Source: Enterobacter soli ATCC BAA-2102
Lineage (GTDB): Bacteria > Pseudomonadota > Gammaproteobacteria > Enterobacterales > Enterobacteriaceae
Direction: 5' to 3'
Assembly: GCF_001654845.1 (NCBI RefSeq)
Contig: NZ_LXES01000011.1
Location: 1-64,000, forward strand
DNA length: 64,000 bases
Position numbers and translations under genes: made by a program. Positions 51,629-63,660 of this stretch are shown piece by piece. Every line of letters begins with the position of its first letter. The first letter of the stretch is position 1. The notes under the pieces are model-generated. The model searched no databases and was not told where the DNA came from. It saw nothing but the letters and a program-made list of their open reading frames with translations.

Positions 51629-53767
51629 ATGAGCACCATTTTGATTTTTATCGCTGCTATGCTGGCCGGCGCTTTGATTGCAGGGTGGGTATACAGGCGT
51701 CGCATCCAGCGTCGATATCGGCTGCCATTTTTAACCGCATTTGCCGGTGCGAATACGCGTAAGCTCTCGCCGGAAGAACGCAGCGCCGCTGAAAGCTATC
51801 TGGAAACGCTTAATCGCTCGCAGCTGACGCCCGGGCCAACGGGGGCCAGTGCAGCGCCCGTATCGCTCAGTCTTAACGGACAGAGTGATACCGTTATCTG
51901 CGTAACGCGCTCAATCACCCGCTACGGTATCACCACCGACGATCCCAACAAATGGCGTTACTATCTCGATTCCGTTGAAGTTCATCTGCCCCCTTTCTGG
52001 GAGCAATACATCAATGATGAAAACAGCGTTGAGCTTATCCATACCGACTCCTTGCCGCTGGTCATCGCCCTTAACGGCCATACCCTTAGCGAATACGTTC
52101 AGGAAGCGCCGCGCTTTGCGCTGGAACGCGCCAGTTCAACCCAGGCGTCTATTCGCGGTGAAGAGACAGAGCAAATTGAGCTGCTCAACATTCGTCAGGA
52201 GACGCATGAAGAGTTCGCCCTGAGCCGCCCGGATGGCATCCGGGAAGCGGTGCTTATCGTTGCCTCTTTCCTGCTGTTCTTCATCTGCCTGCTGACGCCG
52301 GACGTGTTCGTTCCGTGGCTGGCGGGCAGTGCGGTGCTACTGCTGGCGGCGGGTCTGTGGGGGCTGTTTGCGCCTCCGGCCAAAACCACCTTACGCGAAA
52401 TTCATTGCCTGCGCGGCACGCCAAAACGCTGGGGATTGTTCGGTGAGAATGATCAGGAACACCTCAACAACATCTCGCTTGGCATTATCGACCTTATCTA
52501 TCCGCGCCACTGGCAGCCGTGGATTGCCCAGGATTTAGGGCATAAAACCGATATCGATATCTATCTCGATCGCCATGTCGTGCGTCAGGGGCGGTATTTG
52601 TCCTTGCATGACGAGGTGAAGAACTTCCCGCTTCAGCACTGGCTGCGGAGTACCGTTATCGCGGGCGGTGCCGCGGCGGTGCTTATGATGCTGATTTTCT
52701 TCGTACCACTCGATATGCCCATCAAATTTACCCTGTCGTGGATTAAAGGGGCGCAAACTGTGGAAGCCACCAGCGTAAATCAGCTGGAAGAAGCCGGTGT
52801 GCGGGTGGGCGATACGCTGCGGCTGAAAGGAACCGGGATGTGTAATATTCATACCCCGGGCGCCTGGAATACGCGGCAAAACTCACCGTTTACCCCGTTT
52901 GATTGCTCGCAAATCATCTGGAACGATGCCGCTCCGCTGCCGCTACCGGAATCCGATGTGGTAGGCAAAGCAACGGCGCTCACCCAGACGGTAAGCCGTC
53001 AGCTGCATCCGAAAGCAGATGATGATTCACGCGTCAGCCCTGCGCTGCGTTCTGCCATTCAGAAATCCGGCATGGTGTTGCTGGATGACTTTGGCGAAAT
53101 CGTGATGAAAACACAGGATTTATGCTCCGCGGCCGATGATTGTGTGCGCCTTAAAAATGCACTCGTGAATCTCGGCAACAGTAAAGACTGGGAATCGCTG
53201 GTGAAACGTGCCGAAGCGGGCCGACTGGACGGCGTGAACGTTCTGCTGCGCCCGGTTAGTGCTGAATCACTGGATAACCTGGTGGCAACCTCTACCGCGC
53301 CGTTCGTCATTCGTGAAACGGCCCGTGCCGCACAGTCACTGAATAGCCCGGCACCTGGGGGGTTCCTGATTGTCAGCGACGAAGGCAGCGACCTGGTCGA
53401 TCAGCCGTACCCGCAAATCACGCTCTACGACTATCCTGCCCAGGAGCAATGGGGTGAATTTCAGCGCCTGGCACAGATGCTGATGCAGACGCCATTCAGC
53501 GCCGAGGGGATCGTGACGGGGATCTTTACCGATGCCAACGGCACGCGCCATATCGACCTGCACAGGATGCCGGACAGCGCCGGTCTGTGGCGTTATGTTG
53601 GAACATCCCTGCTGATGATAGCGATGCTGGTGTGTATTTTCTGGAACGGTTTTATGGCCGTACGCCGCTATCAGCGTTCACGCACGCGTCTGGCTGAAAT
53701 CCAGCAATACTACGAAAATTGCCTCAATCCCAAACTCATCCCTGCCCCTGAGAGCCTGATCGGATAA
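51629..53767 (+). CDS. igaA: Rcs phosphorelay inhibitor IgaA (YrfF/UmoB)
   Basis: A 712-residue inner-membrane protein that restrains the RcsCDB envelope-stress phosphorelay. An N-terminal membrane segment (STILIFIAAMLAGALIAGWV) is followed by a cytoplasmic domain, two segments near residues 205-250, a third cytoplasmic stretch, one segment near 340-362, a large periplasmic domain (about 365-655) and a last segment (about 656-678). Conserved WRYYLDSVEVHLPPFWEQYI and CSQIIWND are visible. In Salmonella igaA is essential unless Rcs is lost. Confidence 0.95.
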   Translation: MSTILIFIAAMLAGALIAGWVYRRRIQRRYRLPFLTAFAGANTRKLSPEERSAAESYLETLNRSQLTPGPTGASAAPVSLSLNGQSDTVICVTRSITRYGITTDDPNKWRYYLDSVEVHLPPFWEQYINDENSVELIHTDSLPLVIALNGHTLSEYVQEAPRFALERASSTQASIRGEETEQIELLNIRQETHEEFALSRPDGIREAVLIVASFLLFFICLLTPDVFVPWLAGSAVLLLAAGLWGLFAPPAKTTLREIHCLRGTPKRWGLFGENDQEHLNNISLGIIDLIYPRHWQPWIAQDLGHKTDIDIYLDRHVVRQGRYLSLHDEVKNFPLQHWLRSTVIAGGAAAVLMMLIFFVPLDMPIKFTLSWIKGAQTVEATSVNQLEEAGVRVGDTLRLKGTGMCNIHTPGAWNTRQNSPFTPFDCSQIIWNDAAPLPLPESDVVGKATALTQTVSRQLHPKADDDSRVSPALRSAIQKSGMVLLDDFGEIVMKTQDLCSAADDCVRLKNALVNLGNSKDWESLVKRAEAGRLDGVNVLLRPVSAESLDNLVATSTAPFVIRETARAAQSLNSPAPGGFLIVSDEGSDLVDQPYPQITLYDYPAQEQWGEFQRLAQMLMQTPFSAEGIVTGIFTDANGTRHIDLHRMPDSAGLWRYVGTSLLMIAMLVCIFWNGFMAVRRYQRSRTRLAEIQQYYENCLNPKLIPAPESLIG

Positions 53768-53832
53768 CGTCACTGCGCGACAAGTTGTGCTACCCTGTCG
53801 CGCACGTAACTTCTGGCTGGAGAGTTCCCCTT

Positions 53833-54516
53833 ATGCATCTTGATATCGCCTGGCAGGACGTTGATACCGTCCTGCTGGATATGGACGGCACGCTGCTCGA
53901 TCTCGCCTTTGATAACTATTTCTGGCAAAAACTGGTGCCGGAAACCTATGGTCAGCAGCAGGGCATCTCCCCGGCGGAAGCACAGGAATTCATTCGTTCG
54001 CAATATAGCGCCGTGCAGCATACGCTAAACTGGTATTGTCTGGACTACTGGAGCGAGCGCCTCGGTCTGGATATTTGTGCCATGACCACCGCCCAGGGCC
54101 CGCGTGCCGTGCTGCGTGAAGACACCGTGCCCTTCCTGGATGCGCTAAAAGCGAGCGGCAAGCGCCGTATTTTGCTGACTAATGCGCACCCACATAATCT
54201 GGCCGTGAAGCTGGAACATACCGGTCTTGCTTCACACCTTGATTTATTACTTTCCACCCACACATTTGGTTATCCGAAAGAGGATCAACGGTTGTGGCAC
54301 GCGGTTGCAGAAGAGACAGGTTTGCAGCCTGAAAGAACCCTGTTCATTGATGACAGTGAACCGATTCTGGATTCAGCCGCCACGTTTGGCATTCGCTACT
54401 GCCTGGGCGTGACCAATCCTGATTCTGGCCTGGCTGAAAAAAGCTATCTGCGCCATCCGGGGCTGAACGACTATCGCCGGATGATCCCCTCACTGACCGT
54501 GAAGGAGTCGCCATGA
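53833..54516 (+). CDS. yrfG: GMP/IMP nucleotidase YrfG
   Basis: A 227-residue HAD phosphatase. Motif I is LLDMDGTLLDL (residues 14-24), motif II LLTNAHPHNL, motif III Lys in FGYPKEDQRLW, and motif IV IDDSEP. E. coli YrfG dephosphorylates purine mononucleotides. The ATG at 53833 (MHLDIAWQDVDTVL) is the conserved start; the longer frame adds 16 unrelated residues. It overlaps hslR by four bases. Confidence 0.94.
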   Translation: MHLDIAWQDVDTVLLDMDGTLLDLAFDNYFWQKLVPETYGQQQGISPAEAQEFIRSQYSAVQHTLNWYCLDYWSERLGLDICAMTTAQGPRAVLREDTVPFLDALKASGKRRILLTNAHPHNLAVKLEHTGLASHLDLLLSTHTFGYPKEDQRLWHAVAEETGLQPERTLFIDDSEPILDSAATFGIRYCLGVTNPDSGLAEKSYLRHPGLNDYRRMIPSLTVKESP

Positions 54517-54914
54517 AAGAAAAACCCTCTGAAGGGGTGAGACTGGATAAATGGCTGTGGGCGGCCCGTTTTTATAAAACCCGCGCACTTGCCCGAGAGA
54601 TGATTGACGGCGGCAAAGTGCATTACAACGGCCAGCGCGGAAAACCGAGCAAGCTGGTTGAGCTGAATGCCACCTTAACGCTGCGTCAGGGCAACGATGA
54701 GCGAACGGTAGTGATCAAAGCCATTACCGAACAGCGCAGGCCCGCAACCGAAGCCGTTTTGCTCTATGAAGAAACGGTAGAGAGCATCGAGAAACGCGAA
54801 AAGACGGCGCTGGCACGCAAAATGAATGCGCTGACCATGCCGCACCCGGATCGACGCCCGGATAAAAAAGAGCGCCGTGAACTGATGAAATTTAAACACG
54901 GTGAGAACGAGTAA
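54513..54914 (+). CDS. hslR: Ribosome-associated heat shock protein Hsp15
   Basis: A 133-residue basic RNA-binding protein with an S4 domain (about residues 9-70, [20 protein letters not shown]). Hsp15 binds 50S subunits that carry a nascent chain after premature dissociation and helps recycle them. It is coupled to yrfG and followed 25 bases on by hslO; in E. coli the pair is heat-inducible. Confidence 0.97.
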   Translation: MKEKPSEGVRLDKWLWAARFYKTRALAREMIDGGKVHYNGQRGKPSKLVELNATLTLRQGNDERTVVIKAITEQRRPATEAVLLYEETVESIEKREKTALARKMNALTMPHPDRRPDKKERRELMKFKHGENE

Positions 54915-54939
54915 CCCCTCACCTGCACGAGAGACTATT

Positions 54940-55818
54940 ATGGCCCAACACGACCAATTACACCGCTATCTGTTTGAACAATTTGCCGTTCGCGGCGAGC
55001 TGGTGACCGTATCCGAAACCTGGAAACAGATTCTGGAAAACCACAACTACCCGCTGCCGGTAAAAACCCTGTTGGGCGAACTGCTGGTTGCCACCAGCCT
55101 GCTGACCGCGACGCTGAAATTCGCCGGCGATATCACCGTGCAGTTGCAGGGCGATGGCCCAATGACGCTGGCGGTGATCAACGGCAATAACCAGCAGCAG
55201 ATGCGTGGGGTTGCGCGCGTTCAGGGCGAGGTACCGGAAGGTGCTGACCTGAAAACACTGGTCGGCAATGGCTATCTGGTTATCACTATTTCCCCGGAAG
55301 AAGGTGAGCGTTATCAGGGTGTTGTTGGCCTGGAAGGCGACACACTGGCGGCATGTCTGGAAGATTACTTCATGCGCTCCGAACAGCTGCCAACCCGTCT
55401 GTTCATCCGCACCGGTGAAGTAGACGGCCAGCCTGCGGCGGGCGGGATGCTGTTACAGGTTCTGCCAGCGCAGGACGCACAGACTAACGATTTCGAACAC
55501 CTGGCAACGCTGACGGAAACCGTCAAGGCAGAAGAGCTGTTCAACCTGTCTGCCACCGATGTGCTGTGGCGCCTGTATCACGAAGAAGAAGTGACGGTTT
55601 ACGATCCACAGTCTGTGGAGTTCAAGTGCACCTGTTCCCGTGAGCGTTGCGCGGGCGCGCTGAAAACTCTGCCGGATGAAGAGATCGACAGCATCATGGC
55701 CGAAGACGGTGAAATTGATATGCACTGTGACTACTGCGGTACGCACTACGTGTTCAATTCAATGGATATCGCCGAGATCCGCAACAACGCCTCTCCGGCG
55801 GATCCGCAGGTTCACTGA
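54940..55818 (+). CDS. hslO: Redox-regulated chaperone Hsp33
   Basis: A 292-residue cytoplasmic holdase switched on by oxidation and unfolding. The C-terminal zinc centre is complete: CTCS (about residues 232-235) and CDYC (about 265-268); loss of zinc and disulfide formation activate it. The ATG at 54940 gives [15 protein letters not shown]; the longer frame would overlap hslR by 14 bases. No terminator other than the palindromes at 55827-55907 follows. Confidence 0.97.
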   Translation: MAQHDQLHRYLFEQFAVRGELVTVSETWKQILENHNYPLPVKTLLGELLVATSLLTATLKFAGDITVQLQGDGPMTLAVINGNNQQQMRGVARVQGEVPEGADLKTLVGNGYLVITISPEEGERYQGVVGLEGDTLAACLEDYFMRSEQLPTRLFIRTGEVDGQPAAGGMLLQVLPAQDAQTNDFEHLATLTETVKAEELFNLSATDVLWRLYHEEEVTVYDPQSVEFKCTCSRERCAGALKTLPDEEIDSIMAEDGEIDMHCDYCGTHYVFNSMDIAEIRNNASPADPQVH

Positions 55819-55826
55819 TCCTCTTA

Positions 55827-55862
55827 CCCCTCACCCTGACCCTCTCCCCAAAGGGGAGAGGG
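55827..55862. repeat. Palindromic GAGAGGG repeat, copy 2
   Basis: CCCCTCACCCTGA precedes the stem CCCTCTCCCC-AAA-GGGGAGAGGG (55840-55862). It is the inverted counterpart of copy 3, separated by 10 bases. Confidence 0.87.
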
Positions 55863-55872
55863 AACTTGAACA

Positions 55873-55907
55873 CCCTCTCCCCTTTGGGGAGAGGGCTGGG
55901 TGAGGGG
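55873..55907. repeat. Palindromic GAGAGGG repeat, copy 3
   Basis: CCCTCTCCCC-TTT-GGGGAGAGGG (55873-55895) followed by CTGGGTGAGGGG. With copy 2 it makes an 81-base head-to-head inverted pair, which could fold into one long stem or two separate hairpins. Confidence 0.87.
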
Positions 55908-56210
55908 CTAAAATCCCCCCATAAGCTGAATCGTTTTTAACAATGTAACCCTTACGTAATTTTCCTACATGTATGCGATTACATTCACATTCCTTCCGTT
56001 AAAATCACCAGCGTTTAACCTTTTCAGAACATTTTCCCCAACAAAAAACCGATTCCTGCGATAATCCGCCTGCCCTGTGACTGGAGTCGCAGCGTTTTCC
56101 GTTAGCAAGGGTTTTGTCCAGATACGTAAATCTATGAGCCCCGTCGCGGTTAACAAACACAGAAAAACCCTACAATTTCAGGCAGTACATATTGGCTAAG
56201 GAGCAGTGAT
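55908..56210 (+). promoter_or_regulatory. pckA upstream region with CRP-like site
   Basis: TGCGA-N6-TCACA at 55974-55989 is one mismatch from the CRP consensus, about 222 bases before the pckA start. CRP activates pckA in E. coli. The rest of this stretch is AT-rich and should hold the pckA promoter. E. coli has yhgE between hslO and pckA; there is no trace of it here. Confidence 0.75.
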
Positions 56211-57827
56211 ATGCGTGTTACTGGTTTAACCCCGCAAGATCTCAAGGCTTATGGTATTCACGACGTCCAGGAAGTCGTCTACAACCCCGATTACGATACG
56301 CTGTATCAGGAAGAGCTCAATCCAGCACTGGAAGGATACGAGCGAGGTGTGTTGACAAACCTTGGTGCTATCGCCGTCGATACCGGTATTTTTACCGGTC
56401 GTTCGCCGAAAGATAAGTATATCGTCCGCGACGAAACCACCCGCGATACGCTGTGGTGGGCAGATAAAGGCAAAGGGAAGAACGACAACAAACCGCTCTC
56501 CCCTGAAACCTGGCAGCATCTGAAAGGGCTCGTCACCCATCAACTCTCCGGCAAGCGTCTGTTCATTATCGATGCCTTCTGTGGCGCTAACGCCGACACC
56601 CGTCTTTCCGTCCGTTTTATCACTGAAGTGGCCTGGCAGGCGCATTTCGTGAAAAACATGTTTATTCGTCCAACCGACGAAGAATTACAGGATTTCACCC
56701 CGGATTTCATCGTGATGAACGGTGCGAAATGCACTAACCCGCAGTGGAAAGAACAAGGCCTGAATTCAGAGAACTTCATTGCCTTCAACCTGACCGAGCG
56801 TATCCAGCTGATTGGCGGTACCTGGTACGGCGGTGAGATGAAGAAAGGGATGTTCTCGGTGATGAACTATCTTCTGCCATTGCAGGGCATTGCATCCATG
56901 CACTGTTCCGCGAACGTTGGCGAGAAAGGTGATGTGGCCGTGTTCTTTGGCCTGTCAGGTACCGGGAAAACCACGCTTTCCACCGATCCGAAACGTCGCC
57001 TGATTGGCGATGATGAACACGGCTGGGATGACGATGGCGTGTTTAACTTCGAAGGCGGCTGCTACGCCAAGACGATTCGTTTGTCTGAGGAAGCCGAACC
57101 GGACATTTACCACGCCATCCGTCGCGATGCGTTGCTGGAAAACGTCACCGTGCGTGCCGATGGCACCATCGATTTCGACGATGCATCCAAAACCGAAAAT
57201 ACCCGTGTCTCCTACCCAATCAACCACATCGAAAACATTGTGAAGCCGGTGTCGAAAGCGGGTCATGCTACGAAGGTTATTTTCCTGACTGCGGATGCGT
57301 TCGGCGTGTTGCCTCCAGTGTCTCGCCTGACCGCCAGCCAGACGCAGTACCACTTCCTCTCAGGGTTTACGGCTAAACTGGCCGGTACTGAGCGCGGTGT
57401 GACGGAGCCAACGCCAACCTTCTCCGCCTGCTTTGGCGCAGCGTTCCTGTCACTGCACCCAACGCAATACGCTGAAGTGCTGGTGAAACGTATGCAGGCA
57501 TCCGGCGCGCAGGCGTATCTGGTTAACACTGGCTGGAACGGCACGGGCAAACGTATCTCTATCAAAGATACTCGCGCCATTATCGATGCGATCCTGGATG
57601 GCTCTCTGGATGACGCTGAAACCTTCACCCTGCCGATGTTTGATCTGGCGATCCCAACGGAACTGCCGGGCGTGGATACGCATATCCTTGACCCGCGTAA
57701 TACCTACGGTTCACCAGAACAATGGCGTGAGAAAGCGGAATCGCTGGCGAAGCTGTTTATTGAGAACTTTGAGAAGTATACCGATACCCCAGCAGGGGCT
57801 GCGCTGGTGAGTGCGGGACCAAGGTAA
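56211..57827 (+). CDS. pckA: Phosphoenolpyruvate carboxykinase (ATP)
   Basis: A 538-residue gluconeogenic enzyme converting oxaloacetate and ATP to phosphoenolpyruvate, CO2 and ADP. The kinase P-loop GLSGTGKT is at residues 247-254; the PCK-specific [16 protein letters not shown] and the metal-binding Asp in [12 protein letters not shown] follow, with [17 protein letters not shown] later. Start ATG 56211 ([18 protein letters not shown]) has GGAG before it. A terminator follows the stop. Confidence 0.98.
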   Translation: MRVTGLTPQDLKAYGIHDVQEVVYNPDYDTLYQEELNPALEGYERGVLTNLGAIAVDTGIFTGRSPKDKYIVRDETTRDTLWWADKGKGKNDNKPLSPETWQHLKGLVTHQLSGKRLFIIDAFCGANADTRLSVRFITEVAWQAHFVKNMFIRPTDEELQDFTPDFIVMNGAKCTNPQWKEQGLNSENFIAFNLTERIQLIGGTWYGGEMKKGMFSVMNYLLPLQGIASMHCSANVGEKGDVAVFFGLSGTGKTTLSTDPKRRLIGDDEHGWDDDGVFNFEGGCYAKTIRLSEEAEPDIYHAIRRDALLENVTVRADGTIDFDDASKTENTRVSYPINHIENIVKPVSKAGHATKVIFLTADAFGVLPPVSRLTASQTQYHFLSGFTAKLAGTERGVTEPTPTFSACFGAAFLSLHPTQYAEVLVKRMQASGAQAYLVNTGWNGTGKRISIKDTRAIIDAILDGSLDDAETFTLPMFDLAIPTELPGVDTHILDPRNTYGSPEQWREKAESLAKLFIENFEKYTDTPAGAALVSAGPR

Positions 57828-57831
57828 AAGT

Positions 57832-57858
57832 AAAAAGGCAACATAAGTTGCCTTTTTT
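57832..57858 (+). terminator. Terminator after pckA
   Basis: AAAAAGGCAAC and GTTGCCTTTTT (57832-57857) form a stem with a 4-base loop and a T-run. Confidence 0.9.
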
Positions 57859-57868
57859 AATGTTTTCT

Positions 57869-57901
57869 CCCTCTCCCCGTGGGAGAGGGCCGGGGTGAGG
57901 G
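57869..57901. repeat. Palindromic GAGAGGG repeat, copy 4
   Basis: CCCTCTCCC-CGT-GGGAGAGGG (57869-57889), then CCGGGGTGAGGG. The core stem and loop are identical to copy 1 at 22421. It lies between convergent pckA and envZ. Confidence 0.87.
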
Positions 57902-57913
57902 CATCAGACCGCA

Positions 57914-59976
<2,063 letters not shown>

Positions 59977-60209
59977 TATGTGTACTCCCAAAGGTTCGGA
60001 TAGTCTTTGTAACAGCGTATTCTAAAAAAGTGCACGTGTTCGACCAGCTAATTCTGGTATAAATTCTAGTCGAAATTGTTACAAAGCATATTTAACAGCA
60101 GCTTATCTGCACATTTCATCACATAAATCATTATTAACGCTGTCTGTTAATATATTTGATACGTAATGTGCGCAACGTCTGCAATGAAGTCGAGTCTGAA
60201 GGTCACACC

Positions 60210-60683
60210 ATGAAAACGCCCCTGATCACCCGCGAAGGGTACGAAAAACTCAAAAAAGAGATGGATTACCTGTGGCGAGAAGAGCGCCCGGAAGTGACCA
60301 AAAAAGTCACCTGGGCGGCAAGCCTTGGCGATCGCAGCGAAAATGCTGACTACCAGTACAACAAAAAACGCCTGCGTGAGATAGACCGTCGGGTACGTTA
60401 CCTGACCAAATGCCTTGAGAACCTCAAAATCGTCGATTACTCCCCGCAACAGGAGGGCAAAGTGTTCTTCGGCGCATGGGTTGAAATTGAAAATGATGAC
60501 GGCAATACCCTGCGTTTTCGCATTGTCGGCTACGATGAAATTTTTGGTCGTAAGGATTACATCTCGATCGACTCGCCAATGGCCCGCGCGCTGCTGAAAA
60601 AGGAAGTGGGCGATTTGGCCGTTGTGCAGACACCTGCCGGCGAAGCCAGCTGGTACGTGAATGAGATTGAGTACGTTAAATAG
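60210..60683 (+). CDS. greB: Transcript cleavage factor GreB
   Basis: A 157-residue factor that enters the secondary channel of RNA polymerase and triggers cleavage of backtracked RNA. The N-terminal coiled coil (about 1-75) carries the acidic tip LGDRSENADYQYNKKRLREI; the FKBP-like C-terminal domain follows. The ATG at 60210 (MKTPLITREGYEKLKKEM) is the conserved start, the longer frame adding 18 unrelated residues. Divergent from ompR, upstream of yhgF. Confidence 0.97.
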   Translation: MKTPLITREGYEKLKKEMDYLWREERPEVTKKVTWAASLGDRSENADYQYNKKRLREIDRRVRYLTKCLENLKIVDYSPQQEGKVFFGAWVEIENDDGNTLRFRIVGYDEIFGRKDYISIDSPMARALLKKEVGDLAVVQTPAGEASWYVNEIEYVK

Positions 60684-60770
60684 TCCGAGAGCGCCCTCCA
60701 CGGCTGGCATTTTGCCGTGTCAGCCCGTATAACTATCCCCTGATTTTTCGACTCAACAGATGATAAAGCC

Positions 60771-63101
60771 ATGATGAATGATTCGCTCTGCCGCATTATT
60801 GCGGGTGATATTCAGGCCAGAGCTGAACAGGTAGAAGCTGCCGTTCGCCTGCTTGATGAAGGGAACACCGTGCCGTTTATTGCACGTTATCGTAAGGAAG
60901 TCACTGGCGGTCTGGATGATACTCAGCTGCGTAATCTGGAAACCCGCCTGGGTTATCTGCGCGAGCTGGAAGACCGGCGTCAGGCGATCCTCAAATCCAT
61001 TGGCGAACAAGGCAAGCTGACCAGCGACCTGGAAAAAGCCATTAACGGCACGCTGAGCAAAACCGAATTAGAAGATCTCTATCTGCCGTATAAACCGAAA
61101 CGCCGCACGCGCGGGCAGATTGCGATTGAAGCCGGTCTGGAGCCGCTGGCCGAGCTGCTGTGGAACACCCCATCCCACGACCCGGAAACCGAAGCCGCCA
61201 AATTTATCGACGCCGACAAAGGCGTGGCGGACACCAAAGCTACTCTTGATGGCGCGCGTTATATCCTGATGGAGCGCTTCGCCGAAGACGCCGCGCTGCT
61301 CTCTAAAGTACGTGACTATCTGTGGAAAAACGCGCACCTGGTGTCAACCGTGGTGAGCGGTAAAGAGGAAGAAGGCGCGAAGTTCCGCGACTATTTCGAT
61401 CACCACGAGCCGATTTCAACCACACCTTCTCACCGTGCGCTGGCGATGTTCCGTGGCCGCAACGAAGGTGTGTTGCAGCTTTCCCTGAATGCCGATCCGC
61501 AGTTCGATGAGCCGCCAAAAGAGAGCCACTGCGAGCAGATCATTATCGATCACCTCGGCCTGCGTCTGAACAACGCCCCGGCGGATAGCTGGCGTAAAGG
61601 CGTGGTGAGCTGGACGTGGCGTATCAAGGTGCTGATGCACCTCGAAACCGAGCTAATGGGTACCGTGCGCGAGCGCGCCGAAGACGAAGCGATTAACGTA
61701 TTTGCCCGTAACCTGCACGACCTGCTGATGGCCGCACCTGCTGGCCTGCGCGCCACCATGGGCCTCGATCCGGGCCTGCGTACCGGCGTGAAAGTGGCGG
61801 TGGTTGACGGAACCGGCAAACTGGTGGCTACCGACACCATTTACCCACACACCGGCCAGGCTGCGAAAGCGGCTGTCGCGGTTGCGGCACTGTGCGAGAA
61901 GTACAACGTTGAACTGGTTGCTATCGGTAACGGGACCGCATCCCGTGAAACCGAGCGTTTCTACCTCGACGTGCAGAAACAGTTCCCGAAAGTCACTGCC
62001 CAGAAGGTGATCGTCAGTGAAGCGGGTGCGTCTGTTTACTCCGCATCTGAACTGGCAGCTCAGGAATTCCCGGATCTGGACGTTTCCCTGCGCGGCGCTG
62101 TTTCTATTGCCCGCCGCCTGCAAGACCCGCTGGCGGAGCTGGTGAAGATCGACCCGAAATCCATCGGTGTGGGCCAGTACCAGCACGATGTCAGCCAGAC
62201 GCAGCTGGCGCGCAAGCTGGATGCGGTCGTGGAAGACTGCGTTAACGCCGTCGGTGTAGATCTGAATACCGCCTCCGTTCCCCTGCTGACCCGCGTGGCG
62301 GGCTTAACTCGTATGATGGCGCAGAACATCGTCGCCTGGCGTGACGAGAACGGTCAGTTCCAGAACCGTCAGCAGCTGCTGAAAGTCAGCCGTCTGGGGC
62401 CGAAAGCGTTTGAGCAATGCGCGGGCTTCCTGCGCATCAACCACGGCGATAACCCGCTGGACGCCTCAACCGTGCACCCGGAAGCCTATCCGGTGGTCGA
62501 GCGCATTCTGGCTGCCACTCAACAGGCGCTGAAAGAGTTGATGGGTGACAACAGCGCCCTGCGCAACCTGAAAGCGGCTGATTTCACCGACGAACAGTTC
62601 GGTGTACCGACGGTGACCGACATCATCAAAGAGCTGGAAAAACCTGGCCGCGATCCGCGTCCTGAGTTTAAAACCGCGACCTTTGCTGAAGGCGTCGAAA
62701 CCATGAACGACCTGCTGCCGGGCATGGTACTGGAAGGTGCGGTCACTAACGTCACCAACTTTGGTGCGTTTGTTGATATCGGCGTGCATCAGGATGGCCT
62801 GGTCCATATCTCTTCGCTGGCCGATAAGTTCGTTGAAGATCCACACACCGTGGTCAAAGCGGGCGATATCGTGAAAGTGAAAGTGCTGGAAGTTGACCTG
62901 CAACGTAAGCGTATTGCCCTGACCATGCGTCTGGACGAGCAACCGGGTGAAACCAATGCGCGCCGTGGCAACGGCGGGGGCGCTCGCGAACAGCAGCGTC
63001 CTGCGGCCAAAGCCGCAAAACCACGTGGCCGTGATTCTCAGCCTGCGGGTAACAGCGCCATGATGGATGCGCTGGCAGCCGCAATGGGCAAGAAAAAGTA
63101 A
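60771..63101 (+). CDS. yhgF: YhgF/Tex, RNA-binding transcription accessory protein
   Basis: A 776-residue Tex-family protein. Domain order: N-terminal helical Tex region (1-about 320), YqgF/RuvX-like domain (about 328-450, [16 protein letters not shown]), helix-hairpin-helix motifs (about 495-560), and an S1 RNA-binding domain (about 650-725, [20 protein letters not shown]). A Gly/Arg/Gln-rich tail ends it. It binds nucleic acid and is tied to transcription, but its exact role is unsettled. The first of two adjacent ATGs is taken as start. Confidence 0.95.
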   Translation: MMNDSLCRIIAGDIQARAEQVEAAVRLLDEGNTVPFIARYRKEVTGGLDDTQLRNLETRLGYLRELEDRRQAILKSIGEQGKLTSDLEKAINGTLSKTELEDLYLPYKPKRRTRGQIAIEAGLEPLAELLWNTPSHDPETEAAKFIDADKGVADTKATLDGARYILMERFAEDAALLSKVRDYLWKNAHLVSTVVSGKEEEGAKFRDYFDHHEPISTTPSHRALAMFRGRNEGVLQLSLNADPQFDEPPKESHCEQIIIDHLGLRLNNAPADSWRKGVVSWTWRIKVLMHLETELMGTVRERAEDEAINVFARNLHDLLMAAPAGLRATMGLDPGLRTGVKVAVVDGTGKLVATDTIYPHTGQAAKAAVAVAALCEKYNVELVAIGNGTASRETERFYLDVQKQFPKVTAQKVIVSEAGASVYSASELAAQEFPDLDVSLRGAVSIARRLQDPLAELVKIDPKSIGVGQYQHDVSQTQLARKLDAVVEDCVNAVGVDLNTASVPLLTRVAGLTRMMAQNIVAWRDENGQFQNRQQLLKVSRLGPKAFEQCAGFLRINHGDNPLDASTVHPEAYPVVERILAATQQALKELMGDNSALRNLKAADFTDEQFGVPTVTDIIKELEKPGRDPRPEFKTATFAEGVETMNDLLPGMVLEGAVTNVTNFGAFVDIGVHQDGLVHISSLADKFVEDPHTVVKAGDIVKVKVLEVDLQRKRIALTMRLDEQPGETNARRGNGGGAREQQRPAAKAAKPRGRDSQPAGNSAMMDALAAAMGKKK

Positions 63102-63112
63102 CGTCGTTAATT

Positions 63113-63143
63113 CCCTCACCCTCTCTTTTTGAGAGCGTGAGGG
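63113..63143 (+). terminator. Inverted repeat after yhgF
   Basis: CCCTCACCCTCTC (63113-63125) pairs with GAGAGCGTGAGGG (63131-63143) with one C-C mismatch and a TTTTT loop. It resembles a degenerate GAGAGGG-type repeat and may end the yhgF transcript. A U-tract is missing. Confidence 0.6.
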
Positions 63144-63402
63144 AAAATTAATTAGCCTGCAAAATAATGGCTAATATGAAACCGATTGCATATCCGTATT
63201 TAAACCAACCCTCATCAGTTTATTAACAAATATGTTAATTCTGCGTGACACCCAATTGCATTAAATATTGCGCCAGGTCAATTCCCCTTCAAATTAATAC
63301 CCGCGTTAGCATCCCGTCACATTTTATGTATTGATGATAAAAACAATTCTCATTACCATCGTATTGTTGATTATTTAACCTTTCCTTCTTTAAGTAGGCA
63401 CT
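63144..63402 (+). promoter_or_regulatory. feo promoter region with Fur-like and FNR-like sites
   Basis: This AT-rich stretch precedes feoA. Positions 63339-63357 match the 19-base Fur box at 12 positions, including the right half TCATTA. TTGCG-CCAG-GTCAA at 63268-63281 matches the FNR pattern at 7 of 10 positions. E. coli feoABC is Fur-repressed and FNR-activated, so both are plausible; the FNR call is weak. Confidence 0.55.
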
Positions 63403-63630
63403 ATGCAATTTACTCCCGACAGTGCATGGAAAATTACCGGCTTCACCCGTGAAATTAGCCCGGCTTATCGGCAAAAACTGCTGTCATTAGGCATGTTACC
63501 TGGCTCGTCATTCCAGGTCGTGCGCGTGGCCCCGCTGGGTGATCCTGTTCATATCGAAACCCGACGCGTAAACCTGGTTCTGCGTAAAAAAGACCTCGCA
63601 TTAATCGAAGTCGAAGCTATTTCCCGATAA
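63403..63630 (+). CDS. feoA: Ferrous iron transport protein A
   Basis: A 75-residue SH3-like cytoplasmic protein beginning [20 protein letters not shown], with the FeoA core [20 protein letters not shown] (residues 26-45). It supports FeoB-mediated Fe2+ uptake. It starts the feo operon and is 30 bases upstream of feoB. Length matches E. coli FeoA. Confidence 0.97.
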   Translation: MQFTPDSAWKITGFTREISPAYRQKLLSLGMLPGSSFQVVRVAPLGDPVHIETRRVNLVLRKKDLALIEVEAISR

Positions 63631-63660
63631 CAAGCCAGCGGTTTCAGTGAGTCTAATGCA

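Noticed and set aside
60147..60710. 187-codon frame antisense to greB
   Set aside because: Shadow of greB; no domain and no neighbour logic.
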